64,000 bases of DNA from Microvirga arabica (GTDB taxonomy: Bacteria > Pseudomonadota > Alphaproteobacteria > Rhizobiales > Beijerinckiaceae). The stretch is from the NCBI RefSeq assembly GCF_016811235.1, contig NZ_JAFBID010000027.1, forward strand, positions 1 to 64,000. Reading direction: 5' to 3'. Below the pieces are notes generated by a model. It was not told the origin of the DNA and searched no databases. It worked only from the letters and a program-made list of their open reading frames with translations. Positions within the stretch are counted from its first letter, which is position 1. Each line of letters opens with the position of its first letter. The position numbers were made by a program, and so were the translations under genes. Below, piece after piece: positions 45,728-54,375 of the stretch.

Positions 45728-46878
45728 GCGGCTACCGTACCGAGGAGTGCGTGATCGTAGGCGGAGGGCTCGCCGGAGCCTCGGCCGCCTGCGTCCTGGG
45801 CCGGGAAGGCCGCTCGGCGCTTCTCCTTGAGCGCGATCTGCAACTACGTCATAAAACCTGTGGCGAGTTCCTCAGTGTCGAGGCGCAAGCCTATCTTGCC
45901 CATCTCGGCATCGATCTCGAAGGTCTAGGCGCAAGCCGGATCTCGCGCCTGCGGCTGTATCATCGTGAGGGACAGGCTGACGCAGAGCTGCCCTTCTTGG
46001 CCCGCGGAATCTCCCGCAAGGTTCTGGACGAAACGCTTTTGCAAAAGGCCGTGGCGTACGGCGCTCGCGTTGTGCGTGGCGCGACCGTGCGGTCCATCGC
46101 AGCCGATGAAGCAGGCATTCGGATCGACGCGGGACCATTCGGCAAGATCCAGACGGAAACACTCTTTCTGGCCAGCGGCAAGCATGATGTCAGGGGTGTC
46201 AAGCGCTCGGCATCGGGATCCATCAACGATCTCGTCGGCTTCAAGATGCACTACCGGCTCTCGGAGCGCCAGCGAGCAGCCCTCGACGGCGCCATCGAGG
46301 TCGTCCTGTTCGATGAAGGCTATGCGGGTCTGCAGTTGATCGAGGGCGGGATCGCCAACTTGTGTCTGGTCGTGTCCCGGAACCGCTTTGAGCATGTCGG
46401 AAAGAGTTGGACCGGCCTGACTGAACATATCGTCCGTGAGTCCCCGCTCTTAGCCGGCCGGCTGCGGGACGCACTCGCGCTTTTCGACAAACCCCTGTCG
46501 ATCTTCCAGATACCTTATGGCTTCGTTCATCAGCCCGAAGCGATCGAGGCTCAAGGGCTCTACCGCCTTGGCGATCAGATGGGTGTTATCCCCTCTTTCA
46601 CCGGTGAGGGCATGTCGATAGCCCTTCACAGCGGGTGTCTGGCTGCTTCGATATTTCTTCGCCATAGCTGCACCGGCGGCGATTTCCATCGGAAGATGGC
46701 ATCCGACATACGGCGGCAGGTCCGGCTCGCCTTCTTGCTCAATAAGGCTGCGCGCTACGGACCGGGCCAGTCGGCGCTCTTTCAGATCTGCCGTACATGG
46801 CCTTCCCTCATGCGGCAGGTCGCGGCCTTCACCAGACTTCGGGAGGGCTCCATGCAAAGCGCACTGGCACTGCCATGA
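45724..46878 (+). CDS. FAD-dependent oxidoreductase, geranylgeranyl-reductase-like
   Basis: 384-residue flavoprotein. The dinucleotide motif VIVGGGLAGASAA is at the N terminus, followed by the KTCGEFLSVEAQAYLAHLG segment that recalls the Cys-Gly/Ala-Glu motif of geranylgeranyl reductases. The second FAD motif is YRLGDQMGVIPSFTGEGMSIA. Family relatives hydroxylate, halogenate or reduce lipophilic substrates. In this operon it could oxidise a resorcinol to a quinone or reduce a prenyl/acyl chain; I cannot decide. The start ATG overlaps the methyltransferase stop (ATGA); the frame is open to 45631 inside the methyltransferase gene, which I discount. Confidence 0.86.
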   Translation: MSGYRTEECVIVGGGLAGASAACVLGREGRSALLLERDLQLRHKTCGEFLSVEAQAYLAHLGIDLEGLGASRISRLRLYHREGQADAELPFLARGISRKVLDETLLQKAVAYGARVVRGATVRSIAADEAGIRIDAGPFGKIQTETLFLASGKHDVRGVKRSASGSINDLVGFKMHYRLSERQRAALDGAIEVVLFDEGYAGLQLIEGGIANLCLVVSRNRFEHVGKSWTGLTEHIVRESPLLAGRLRDALALFDKPLSIFQIPYGFVHQPEAIEAQGLYRLGDQMGVIPSFTGEGMSIALHSGCLAASIFLRHSCTGGDFHRKMASDIRRQVRLAFLLNKAARYGPGQSALFQICRTWPSLMRQVAAFTRLREGSMQSALALP

Positions 46879-47723
46879 TCGTGCCACGGAAAGTTCAGAC
46901 ATCCGCTGCTGTCGCTGAGCATTACGACGAGCTTGACCCGTTCTACCGCGAGATCTGGGGTGAGCATCTCCATCACGGCCTCTGGAAAAGCGGTCGGGAG
47001 ACGCTGAGCGAGGCGGTCGAGGCCCTCCTCGCCCATCTCGCCGGAGCACTGGAGCTTCATCCTGGCCAACACATCTGTGATGTCGGTTGCGGCTATGGCG
47101 CGACGGCCGAGTGGCTCGCGCGTCGCTATGGTGTCCGCGTGACCGGCGTCACGCTCTCGTCCGTACAGCTTCGGAAGGCGCAAACCCGTAGCGCCGCATC
47201 GCCCCTGCTGCACTTTAACCTGCAGGACTGGCTCGGGAATACGTTTGAGAGCGAGAGCTTCGACTGTGTGATCGCCATCGAGAGCTCCGAGCACATGCCC
47301 GACAAGCAGCGGTTCTTCGACGAGGTCTCTCGCACCCTCCGTCCCGGCGGGCGCTTCGCCGTCTGTGCCTGGCTGGCGCGTGATAGCGCCCGCTCCTGGG
47401 AGGAACGCTACCTGCTGGAGCCGATCTGCCGGGAGGGGCGTTTGCCAGGTATGGGCAACGAGTCGGAATATTGCGCATGGGCCAGCAAAGCCGGCCTCGT
47501 GGTCGATGGGTTCGAAGACCTCAGCGCCAGGGTGAGGCGCACTTGGGCGCTGTGCACGGGGCGGGTGGCAAGGAAGCTCCTGACCCATCGGCAATACAGA
47601 CGCTATCTGCTGGACGCCCGAGCCAGGAACCGCATCTTCGCCCTCAGCGTCCCACGCATCTGGATCGCCTATCTGACCGGATCGATGCGCTACGGTCTCA
47701 TGACGGCGCATAAGCCGAAGTAG
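46875..47723 (+). CDS. Methyltransferase resembling tocopherol O-methyltransferases
   Basis: 282-residue SAM-dependent methyltransferase. The opening AVAEHYDELDPFYREIWGEH then LHHGLW is strongly reminiscent of gamma-tocopherol and related quinone/sarcosine methyltransferases. SAM motif I is ICDVGCGYGATAEWLARRYG, followed by GVTLSSVQLRKAQ, IAIESSEHMPDK and LRPGGRFAVCAWLA. The ATG overlaps the flavoprotein stop (ATGA). As the last gene of the operon it gives a second methylation. The C-terminal RIWIAYLTGSMRYGLMTAHK is also seen in tocopherol-type enzymes. Convergent with the ankyrin gene 16 bases away. Confidence 0.88.
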   Translation: MIVPRKVQTSAAVAEHYDELDPFYREIWGEHLHHGLWKSGRETLSEAVEALLAHLAGALELHPGQHICDVGCGYGATAEWLARRYGVRVTGVTLSSVQLRKAQTRSAASPLLHFNLQDWLGNTFESESFDCVIAIESSEHMPDKQRFFDEVSRTLRPGGRFAVCAWLARDSARSWEERYLLEPICREGRLPGMGNESEYCAWASKAGLVVDGFEDLSARVRRTWALCTGRVARKLLTHRQYRRYLLDARARNRIFALSVPRIWIAYLTGSMRYGLMTAHKPK

Positions 47724-47739
47724 ACTCGCGAAAAATCCT

Positions 47740-48270
47740 CTACGAATTGGCCGAGCGCACGAGCAATTCCGCCGCATCGGACGCACCCATGGCGCTCGCC
47801 AGAGCATCTGCCGTGAGCCCGCCGGCATCACGCGCCTGAGGATCGGCTCCGCGCGCCAGCAGCATCTCGACGATTTCGATCCGGTTGAACATGGCTGCGA
47901 TCATGAGCGGAGTCTTGCCGCCGTCACCCCGGCCGTTCACGTCGGCGCCTCCGTCGAGAAGGCACTCCACCGATGCCACGTCGCCCTTGAAGGCAGCGCC
48001 CGCGAGGGGCGTCTGGCCCCGATCATTGGCGAGTTCCGGATCGGCGCCATGCTGCAGCAGAAGCCGCACGGTCTCGGCATGTCCATGATAGCTCGCCAGC
48101 ATCAGAAGCGAGTCGCCCTTCTCGTTGCGCAGGTTGGGCGGCAAACCCATGTGGAGAAGATCGCCCAACTCTTGCGCCTGCCCGGCCCGCGCGTGCTGGA
48201 AAACGCGCTGAGCGAAGGCGATGGTCTCCTCGTCCGGCTCCGGGCGCGGCTTCGGTGGCTCGTCTGTCAT
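47740..48270 (-). CDS. Ankyrin-repeat protein
   Basis: 176 residues with about four ankyrin repeats. Typical units are GDSLLMLASYHGHAETVRLL, GQTPLAGAAFKGDVASVECL and GKTPLMIAAMFNRIEIVEML, each followed by a LxxGADP/DV turn. A short charged N-terminal helix (PDEETIAFAQRVFQHARAGQ) precedes them. No signal peptide, so cytosolic; ankyrin repeats mediate protein contacts. Same strand as the nucleoside hydrolase, 35 bases downstream of its stop, so probably co-transcribed. The partner is unknown. Confidence 0.91.
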   Translation of the reverse strand: MTDEPPKPRPEPDEETIAFAQRVFQHARAGQAQELGDLLHMGLPPNLRNEKGDSLLMLASYHGHAETVRLLLQHGADPELANDRGQTPLAGAAFKGDVASVECLLDGGADVNGRGDGGKTPLMIAAMFNRIEIVEMLLARGADPQARDAGGLTADALASAMGASDAAELLVRSANS

Positions 48271-48305
48271 GGCGCTCTCTCGATTCTCGCCTGCGATGTA
48301 CTGGT

Positions 48306-49229
48306 TCAGATAGCGGTGAGGTGCCGGGCGAGAAGATCCAGAGCAGCGGGACCATCGACGCCAAGGGCCACCTGCACAAGACTTCCCTCCGGGCTGATCG
48401 TGAGCGCTCCAGCCGCCTCCCCATTTCCGGTGTCAACGCTCAGGCGAAGCTCCTCGATGCGGAAGAGTTCGGGCGCAAGGGCGTATAGCATCACGCAAGG
48501 ATCGTGGAGCGGGCGGCTCTCCCGGTTCGCCGCACCTTCAAAATAAGATTCGATGAGGCTGCCCACCATGGCAGCCATCGGATTTACGTTTGCTGCCAGG
48601 GTTTCAACGAACTCACGTGTGGCGCGTACGCGGCGGGTGACGTCGAGAGGAATGAGAACGAGGGGCAGGCCCGACGCGACCACAACCGCCGCCGCCTCGG
48701 GATCGGCCCACAGGTTGAACTCGGAACGCGGCCCGACATTGCCGTGCTCATGGATTGCTCCGCCCATGGCGATTATCCGGCCAATGCGCCTTGCCGCCTC
48801 GGGTCGCTCGAGAGCGAGGCGCGCCAGATTCGTCAGCGGCCCAAGGGCGAGCACGTCAACAGCGCCAGCCGGCTGCTCCAACAGGAAATTGGCCAGCCAT
48901 TCCACGGCATGCTGGCTTTCGGGAAGCCACGCGGGATCAGGCAGGGCAACCCCGCCGATGCCGTCCTCTCCGTGCAGGTTCAGCGGCTCGGGGCCTGTCC
49001 GCGACAGTGGCGCGGAGGCTCCTTGGAACACCGGAATATCTTCCCGATCTGCGAATGCGAGAAGGCGGCCTGCATTGCGCGTCGTGGCTTCGATGCCGAT
49101 GTTGCCTGCCACCGTCGTGACTCCCGCGATGCTGAATTGGGGCGAAGCGAGCGCCAGGAGAATGCCGATGGCATCGTCGATGCCGGGATCGGTGTCGATG
49201 ACGGTCAGGCGGGGTTTTGCGCGAGTCAT
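48306..49229 (-). CDS. Nucleoside hydrolase (inosine-uridine preferring family)
   Basis: Cleaves the N-glycosidic bond of ribonucleosides to give a free base and ribose. The calcium-binding hallmark DTDPGIDDAIG is at residues about 12-22. Further landmarks are TTVAGNIGIEATTRNAG, ALGPLTNLARL, the catalytic-region MGGAIHEHGNVGPRSEFNLW with Asp, Asn and Glu/Asp ligands, and HDPCVMLYAL. 307 residues is standard. Purine versus pyrimidine preference is not readable, but the neighbours (adenine-deaminase-like gene divergent at 80 bases, phosphoribosyltransferase nearby) favour purines. Confidence 0.93.
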   Translation of the reverse strand: MTRAKPRLTVIDTDPGIDDAIGILLALASPQFSIAGVTTVAGNIGIEATTRNAGRLLAFADREDIPVFQGASAPLSRTGPEPLNLHGEDGIGGVALPDPAWLPESQHAVEWLANFLLEQPAGAVDVLALGPLTNLARLALERPEAARRIGRIIAMGGAIHEHGNVGPRSEFNLWADPEAAAVVVASGLPLVLIPLDVTRRVRATREFVETLAANVNPMAAMVGSLIESYFEGAANRESRPLHDPCVMLYALAPELFRIEELRLSVDTGNGEAAGALTISPEGSLVQVALGVDGPAALDLLARHLTAI

Positions 49230-49309
49230 GATCGGGGTAGAAACCTTTCAGGTCCGTGTGGTTTCTTATCCGACAGCGGGCCGCTTTTGACCATAGCCAC
49301 AGGTGCGCC

Positions 49310-51184
49310 GTGACCCGTTCCGCCCCACTTCCCGACGATCTTCTGGTGAATGCCGTGGATGAGGTGGCAATCCGCCAGGATCTGGTTCTGGTCGCATTGG
49401 GCAAGAGGCCAGCGGATCGGCTCCTGCGCGTCGGGCGGTTGCTCGATGTCCACACCCGCACATGGCTCGATGATCAGGAGATCGCGATCCGCGGCCGTCG
49501 CATTGCCTGGACCGGACCCGCGGGCACTTTCCCGGGAGCCGCCCTCGCGCAGGAAGACCGCTCGAACCTTGCCGCTGGTCCAGGTTTCGGCGAGGTGCAC
49601 AAGCATATCGAAAGTTCGCACATCACGCCGGAATACGAGGCAGCGCTGGTTCTCCCGCGCGGCAACACCTGGACTTGTGAGGCAAGCCATGAGTTCTCAA
49701 ATGTCGACGGTCCGCACAATCTGGAATTCTGGCTGACGGCGCGTCGGCATGGCTCGCCCATGAAGATCTTCCCGCTTCCCGGCTCGGCGGTGCCGCCCAC
49801 AGCCTATGAATGGGGTGGCGGCTATTACGGCTACGACGACCAAGAGAGCTTCCTGAGGCAAAGCATCATGGTCGCCGGGCTTGACGAGGTGATGGACTGG
49901 CCTGCCGTCTGGAACCCTGAAAACCCGTCGCACAAGCGACTCTGGGGAATGATCCAGGCGACGTTCGAGCAGCGCGGCGTGGTTGAAGGTCACGGCGCCG
50001 GCCTGCGGGACCTCGACTCCATCAATGCCTTCGCGGCGGCAGGCCTCGCGTCCGATCATGAAGGTTGGACGGCCGAGGAGGTGTGGGACAAGCTGCGCCA
50101 CGGCATCTTCATCGAGATCAGGCCGCATTCCATGCCGGCGATCATCCAAGGCCTGCTTGAGCGCGGCCTCTCCGACTGGTCTCAGATCGCCTTCGCCACC
50201 GACGACCGCAGCGCGTCGGATACCTTGAAGATGGGAGCGACAGATCACAATGTACGGCTCGCCATCCAGTCCGGCCTGTCGCCAGAGATCGCCATTCAAT
50301 GTGTGACCATCAACCCGGCGCGCCACATGCGTCTGACGCCCTGGGTCGGCAGCATCGCGCCGGGACGCTTCGCCGATATCGTGCTGCTCGACGATGTGGA
50401 AACCGTCTCCATCGCGGAGGTCTGGGCTGACGGACGGCAGGTGTCGAAGGGCAAGGAGTATCTCGGTCCCCTGCCTGCCATAGACTGGCCCGACTGGGCC
50501 TCAAAGACAGTGAACATCAAGCGCACCATTGAACCGCAGGATTTCGCGATTCCCGCAGAGCCGGGCCGGACCACCATGCAGGCAGCGCTGCTGCGGCCGT
50601 TCCACTGGCATGACGACTTCATCACCATGGAGCTTCACGTCGCGCATGGCGAGGCTCAGCGCGACCCGGCCCGAAACATCACCAAGTTTGCCATTGTCGA
50701 CCGCTTCTCCGGTGAGGCAAAGATCTCGCGCATGTTCTGGCTCGGCTGCGGGCCCAAGACACCTGACACCGCGGTCGGCTGTACGGTGGCGCATGACAAG
50801 CACAATCTTTGGATCGTAGGCTCGTCCGATGAAGCCATGGCGATGGTGGCCAATCGCGTGGCGGAGATCGGTGGCGGCTGGGTTCTCGTCAGTGGCGGCA
50901 AGGTCCTGGCGGAGGTGCGCTATGAGATCGGTGGACTGATGACCCAGCGTTTGGCGGAAGAACTGGATGCTGACATGCAGCAGCTTTATACGGCCGCGGA
51001 AACTATCGAATGGCTCTATGAGCCAACCTTCTCGCCGCGCTGGTATCCGGGTTTTCCGGAACGGCTGCAATTCGCCACCCTCACCTGCGCTCCTTGGCGC
51101 TGGGTTCTGGTCGCGCCTTGCGAGGCCGCCCCGCAGGGTTTCGTCAATGTGGCGACCGGGCAGACGCACCCGGTCGTCTGGTAG
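49310..51184 (+). CDS. Adenine deaminase-like amidohydrolase
   Basis: 624-residue metallohydrolase of the Ade family, which normally deaminates adenine to hypoxanthine. The metal site reads PGFGEVHKHIESSHITP: the HxH pair is kept but the aspartate usual before it is Glu. SHEFSNVDG, EGHGAGLRD, ASDHEGWTAEEVWDKLRHG and FATDDRSASDTLKMGATDHN correspond in order to the family blocks. The C-terminal domain is complete and the protein is somewhat longer than usual. The GTG start at 49310 has AGGTG near it; the frame is open to 49256. Divergent from the nucleoside hydrolase, convergent with the amidohydrolase operon. Adenine as the true substrate is likely but not certain. Confidence 0.83.
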   Translation: MTRSAPLPDDLLVNAVDEVAIRQDLVLVALGKRPADRLLRVGRLLDVHTRTWLDDQEIAIRGRRIAWTGPAGTFPGAALAQEDRSNLAAGPGFGEVHKHIESSHITPEYEAALVLPRGNTWTCEASHEFSNVDGPHNLEFWLTARRHGSPMKIFPLPGSAVPPTAYEWGGGYYGYDDQESFLRQSIMVAGLDEVMDWPAVWNPENPSHKRLWGMIQATFEQRGVVEGHGAGLRDLDSINAFAAAGLASDHEGWTAEEVWDKLRHGIFIEIRPHSMPAIIQGLLERGLSDWSQIAFATDDRSASDTLKMGATDHNVRLAIQSGLSPEIAIQCVTINPARHMRLTPWVGSIAPGRFADIVLLDDVETVSIAEVWADGRQVSKGKEYLGPLPAIDWPDWASKTVNIKRTIEPQDFAIPAEPGRTTMQAALLRPFHWHDDFITMELHVAHGEAQRDPARNITKFAIVDRFSGEAKISRMFWLGCGPKTPDTAVGCTVAHDKHNLWIVGSSDEAMAMVANRVAEIGGGWVLVSGGKVLAEVRYEIGGLMTQRLAEELDADMQQLYTAAETIEWLYEPTFSPRWYPGFPERLQFATLTCAPWRWVLVAPCEAAPQGFVNVATGQTHPVVW

Positions 51185-51187
51185 GCG

Positions 51188-52513
51188 TCAGCCCGCCGCG
51201 TCGATCCGGGCCATCTCGGCCTTGAAGGTCATTGCAATCTGCCCGGCATCGCGCATGATCTTCTTGCGCTCCAGGCTTTCCACATCGCGGTCGCGCATGA
51301 TCCACCGGCCGCCAACCATCACGTCCTGCACGTCCATAGGCATGCCTGAGAACACGAGCGTCGCGTAGATGTCGTAGACCGGCTGCAGGCGCGGCGCGGA
51401 GAGGTCGATCCGGATGAGGTCCGCCTGCTTGCCGGGCTCGAGCGAGCCGATGCGGCTGTCGAGCCCCAGAACTTGCGCACCCTCAAGCGTCGCCATGCGG
51501 ATCACCTGGGCGGCCGGCATGGGCTTGCGGCTGTGGCCGAGCAACTTCTGGAACATGGAGACCGAACCGAACTGGCTGAACAGGTCCAGCGTATTGCCGC
51601 TCATCGGACCATCGGTGGCGATGCCCACCTTGATGCCGGCAGCTCGCATGGCTTCAATAGGCGCAATACCGCGCCCGGCCTTGGCGTTCGAGCGGGCATT
51701 ATGAGCGACGCGCACATCCGCTTTAGCCATGCGTTCGATTTCGAACGGATCGATGTGCAGGCAGTGAGCGGCGATCAGGCCCGGGAGCAGCAGGCCCGCC
51801 TTCTCCACGACGGCAACGGGACGCAATCCATGGTTCTTGCGACACCATTCCATCTCGCTGTCCATTTCAGCAAGATGGAGCTGCACCGGCACGTCGCGAT
51901 GCGCTTCAGCCCATCGGGCGACGCTAGCCATCACCTCGATATCGGTCGAGTAAGGCGCGTGAGGGGCAATGGAGGGAGTGATCCGGTCGTGCCCCGAAAA
52001 CTCGGACACGAGTTCCTCGACCAGCGCAAAGCCCTCGTCGATGGTCTTGTGATCCGGCGGATTGAAGGTCGCCAGCGTCTGCCCGACGACACCGCGCAAG
52101 CCAGCCTGATCGAGAGCCCGCCCGACCTCCGTCTCGTAGTAGTACATATCGGCGATGGTGGTGACGCCAGCCTCGATGGATTCGAGAGCGCCGAGAAGCG
52201 TACCGACGCGCACCATCTCAGGGGTGACGAACTTGCGCTCCATCGGCAGCACGTAGCGGAACAGCCGGTCGTCGACATCCTCACCGAGGCCGCGGAAGAG
52301 CGTCATCGCCAGATGGGCATGGGGATTGACCATGCCGGGCATGATCACGTCGCCTTCGGCATCAATGATCTCAGCCCCGTCCACCTGCGGCGGCTCGCCG
52401 GAACCGAGCGCCCGGATCGTGCTTCCCTCGGTGTGGATCCACCCCGTCTCGATGACACTCATGTGTTCGTCGATGGGGAGCAGGCAGGCATTCCTGATCA
52501 GTACAGACGCCAT
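51188..52513 (-). CDS. Amidohydrolase, MtaD/SsnA/AtzB-like
   Basis: 441-residue cytosolic metallo-dependent hydrolase of the group that includes methylthioadenosine/adenosylhomocysteine deaminases and chlorohydrolases. Metal ligands lie in GMVNPHAHLAMTLFRGLGED, the LHLAE strand, AAHCLHID and GIATDGPMSGNT. PHAPYSTD and AHNARSNAKAG are further markers. ATG 52513 shares one base with the TAA of the ABC ATPase (TAATG), with GGGAGCCAGG upstream. As the last gene of an importer operon it probably deaminates or dehalogenates the imported compound, a purine-like amine being the best guess. Confidence 0.9.
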   Translation of the reverse strand: MASVLIRNACLLPIDEHMSVIETGWIHTEGSTIRALGSGEPPQVDGAEIIDAEGDVIMPGMVNPHAHLAMTLFRGLGEDVDDRLFRYVLPMERKFVTPEMVRVGTLLGALESIEAGVTTIADMYYYETEVGRALDQAGLRGVVGQTLATFNPPDHKTIDEGFALVEELVSEFSGHDRITPSIAPHAPYSTDIEVMASVARWAEAHRDVPVQLHLAEMDSEMEWCRKNHGLRPVAVVEKAGLLLPGLIAAHCLHIDPFEIERMAKADVRVAHNARSNAKAGRGIAPIEAMRAAGIKVGIATDGPMSGNTLDLFSQFGSVSMFQKLLGHSRKPMPAAQVIRMATLEGAQVLGLDSRIGSLEPGKQADLIRIDLSAPRLQPVYDIYATLVFSGMPMDVQDVMVGGRWIMRDRDVESLERKKIMRDAGQIAMTFKAEMARIDAAG

Positions 52514-53580
52514 TACCTGGCTCCCTCGCTTGCCAGAATCGTGCATTGCTCCGGCATAGGCACAAGCTTCACGCCCGTGCCGGCCTCCAATGGCGCCGTA
52601 AGGCTCCCGTTGGCGATGAGAGGTCCGGCTGCCGTCTCGCACTGATACTGATAAGCCCGGCCGAGATAGGTCCGCAGGCCCAACCGGGCCGGAAGACCTT
52701 CAGCGGCGGGGTCCGTCGACACCACCAAGCCGTCGGGCCGCGTGGCGAGAAGGAAGGTGTCAGGAATCGCCCCATATACGGCCTGCGACAGCCGGAGGGT
52801 GACCCCGGCTGTTTCAGCGGTGACCACATCGCCTTCGCGTGCGATGACCTTGAGGGGGATGATGTTCTCGAAGCCCACGAAGCGGGCCACGAAAGTGTTG
52901 GCGGGGCGCCGGTAGAGAATCTCCGGCTTGTCGAACTGCATGAGCCGGCCGGCACTCATGATGGCGACACGGTCCGAGATCGAGAAAGCCTCCTCCTGGT
53001 CGTGCGTGACATAGACCGAGGTGGTGCCGTTCGACCGCTGCAGCTGGCGGATCTCCACCCGCATGTCGACGCGCAGCTTCGCATCGAGATTCGAAAGCGG
53101 CTCGTCGAACATCAGCAGCGGAGGCTCGATCACGAGGGCTCTTGCCAAGGCAACGCGCTGTTTCTGACCGCCCGAGAGCGCCCCGGGCGCTCGATCCGCA
53201 AGAGCGGAAAGCCCCACGCGTTCCAGCATGGCCATGGCGCGCTTGCGGCGCTCGGAGGATCCGAGGCCCCTCTGCTTCAGCCCGAAGGCCACATTGTCCA
53301 GCACCGAGAGATGCGGGAACAGTGCGTAGTTCTGGAAGACGAGGCCGATATCGCGCTTATGAGGCGGCAGGCGCGTCAGGTCGCGTCCGCCGAGCTGGAT
53401 TGAGCCCGTGGTCGGCCTGAGAAAACCTGCGATCAGGCGCAGGGTCGTGGTTTTGCCGCAGCCGCTGGCACCGAGAAGCGAAACGAGCTCACCGGCCTGC
53501 ACCGAGAGCGAGAGGTCTTCGAGAACCTTGGTCGTTCCGTAATGGGCCGAGACGGCTTGGAGATCGAGGGGCTGTGTCAC
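52513..53580 (-). CDS. ABC transporter ATP-binding protein (PotA-like)
   Basis: 355-residue ATPase of the polyamine/iron/sulfate importer class. Walker A is GASGCGKTT near residues 37-45, the Q loop is VFQNYALFPHLSV, signature LSGGQKQRVALARAL, Walker B LLMFDEPLSNLDAKLR and the switch His in YVTHDQEEAF. A C-terminal TOBE domain follows (ENIIPLKVIAREGDVV and LATRPDGLVV). It lies 6 bases downstream of the second permease and is coupled to the amidohydrolase gene. Confidence 0.94.
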   Translation of the reverse strand: MTQPLDLQAVSAHYGTTKVLEDLSLSVQAGELVSLLGASGCGKTTTLRLIAGFLRPTTGSIQLGGRDLTRLPPHKRDIGLVFQNYALFPHLSVLDNVAFGLKQRGLGSSERRKRAMAMLERVGLSALADRAPGALSGGQKQRVALARALVIEPPLLMFDEPLSNLDAKLRVDMRVEIRQLQRSNGTTSVYVTHDQEEAFSISDRVAIMSAGRLMQFDKPEILYRRPANTFVARFVGFENIIPLKVIAREGDVVTAETAGVTLRLSQAVYGAIPDTFLLATRPDGLVVSTDPAAEGLPARLGLRTYLGRAYQYQCETAAGPLIANGSLTAPLEAGTGVKLVPMPEQCTILASEGAR

Positions 53581-53586
53581 GGAAAG

Positions 53587-54375
53587 CTACTTTGCAAGAA
53601 AAGTGAGGCCGAGGGTCCGCTCCACCACGGCCATGACGGCCACGGTGAGGAACATCAGAAGCACGGAGACGGATGCGACCGTCGGGTCGAAGAACTGCTC
53701 CACATGGGCGAGAATCTGGATCGGCAGCGTGCTGATCCCCGGCCCGGTCAGGAAGAGCGACACCGACACATCGTTGAGCGAGGTGATAAAAGCGAGGATG
53801 AAGGCCGCGATCACCCCTGCCCTGATATTCGGCAGCACGATAGTGAAAAAGGTCTTCACAGGCGCACTGCCGAGGCTGATCGCGGCCTCCTCGACGGAGA
53901 AGTCGAACGAGGCGAGGCTCGCGCTGATCACACGGACCACATAGGGCAGCACAATGAGCGTATGACCGATGAGAAGGGACAGGAAGATCGGTGCACCGGT
54001 TCCGACCGTGAACGATTTGAGCAGAGCGAAACCGAATACGATCTCGGGGACAAGGATCGGCAGCACGAACAATGTCCCGAGCCACTTCGGGAGCTCGATC
54101 CGGAAGCGGTTGAGCGCATAGGCAGCAGGGATCCCGATCAGGAGGGCAATCATCGTTCCCAGGAAGGCGATCTGCAGGCTCGTCACGATGGTCCGCCGGA
54201 AAGCGCTGATCTCGAAGATGTTTTCGAACCAGCGCAGGGACAGTCCCTGCGGCGGGAAGGTGAGATAGGTGGTGTCGCTGAGCGCTGCGCCGACCACGAT
54301 GACCAGCGGCAGCATCAGGAACAGATAGACCAGTCCCGCAACGACGATGAGAAAGGGATGAGGTCTGTCGGACAT
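53587..54375 (-). CDS. ABC transporter permease (PotC-like)
   Basis: 262-residue inner-membrane permease with six predicted helices. The EAA loop is VEEAAISLGSAPVKTFFTIV, which contacts the ATPase. LSLRWFENIF and TFPPQGLSLRW match the PotC group. The ATG overlaps the stop of the preceding permease gene by 4 bases (ATGA). Partner of the 54375-55223 product. Confidence 0.93.
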   Translation of the reverse strand: MSDRPHPFLIVVAGLVYLFLMLPLVIVVGAALSDTTYLTFPPQGLSLRWFENIFEISAFRRTIVTSLQIAFLGTMIALLIGIPAAYALNRFRIELPKWLGTLFVLPILVPEIVFGFALLKSFTVGTGAPIFLSLLIGHTLIVLPYVVRVISASLASFDFSVEEAAISLGSAPVKTFFTIVLPNIRAGVIAAFILAFITSLNDVSVSLFLTGPGISTLPIQILAHVEQFFDPTVASVSVLLMFLTVAVMAVVERTLGLTFLAK

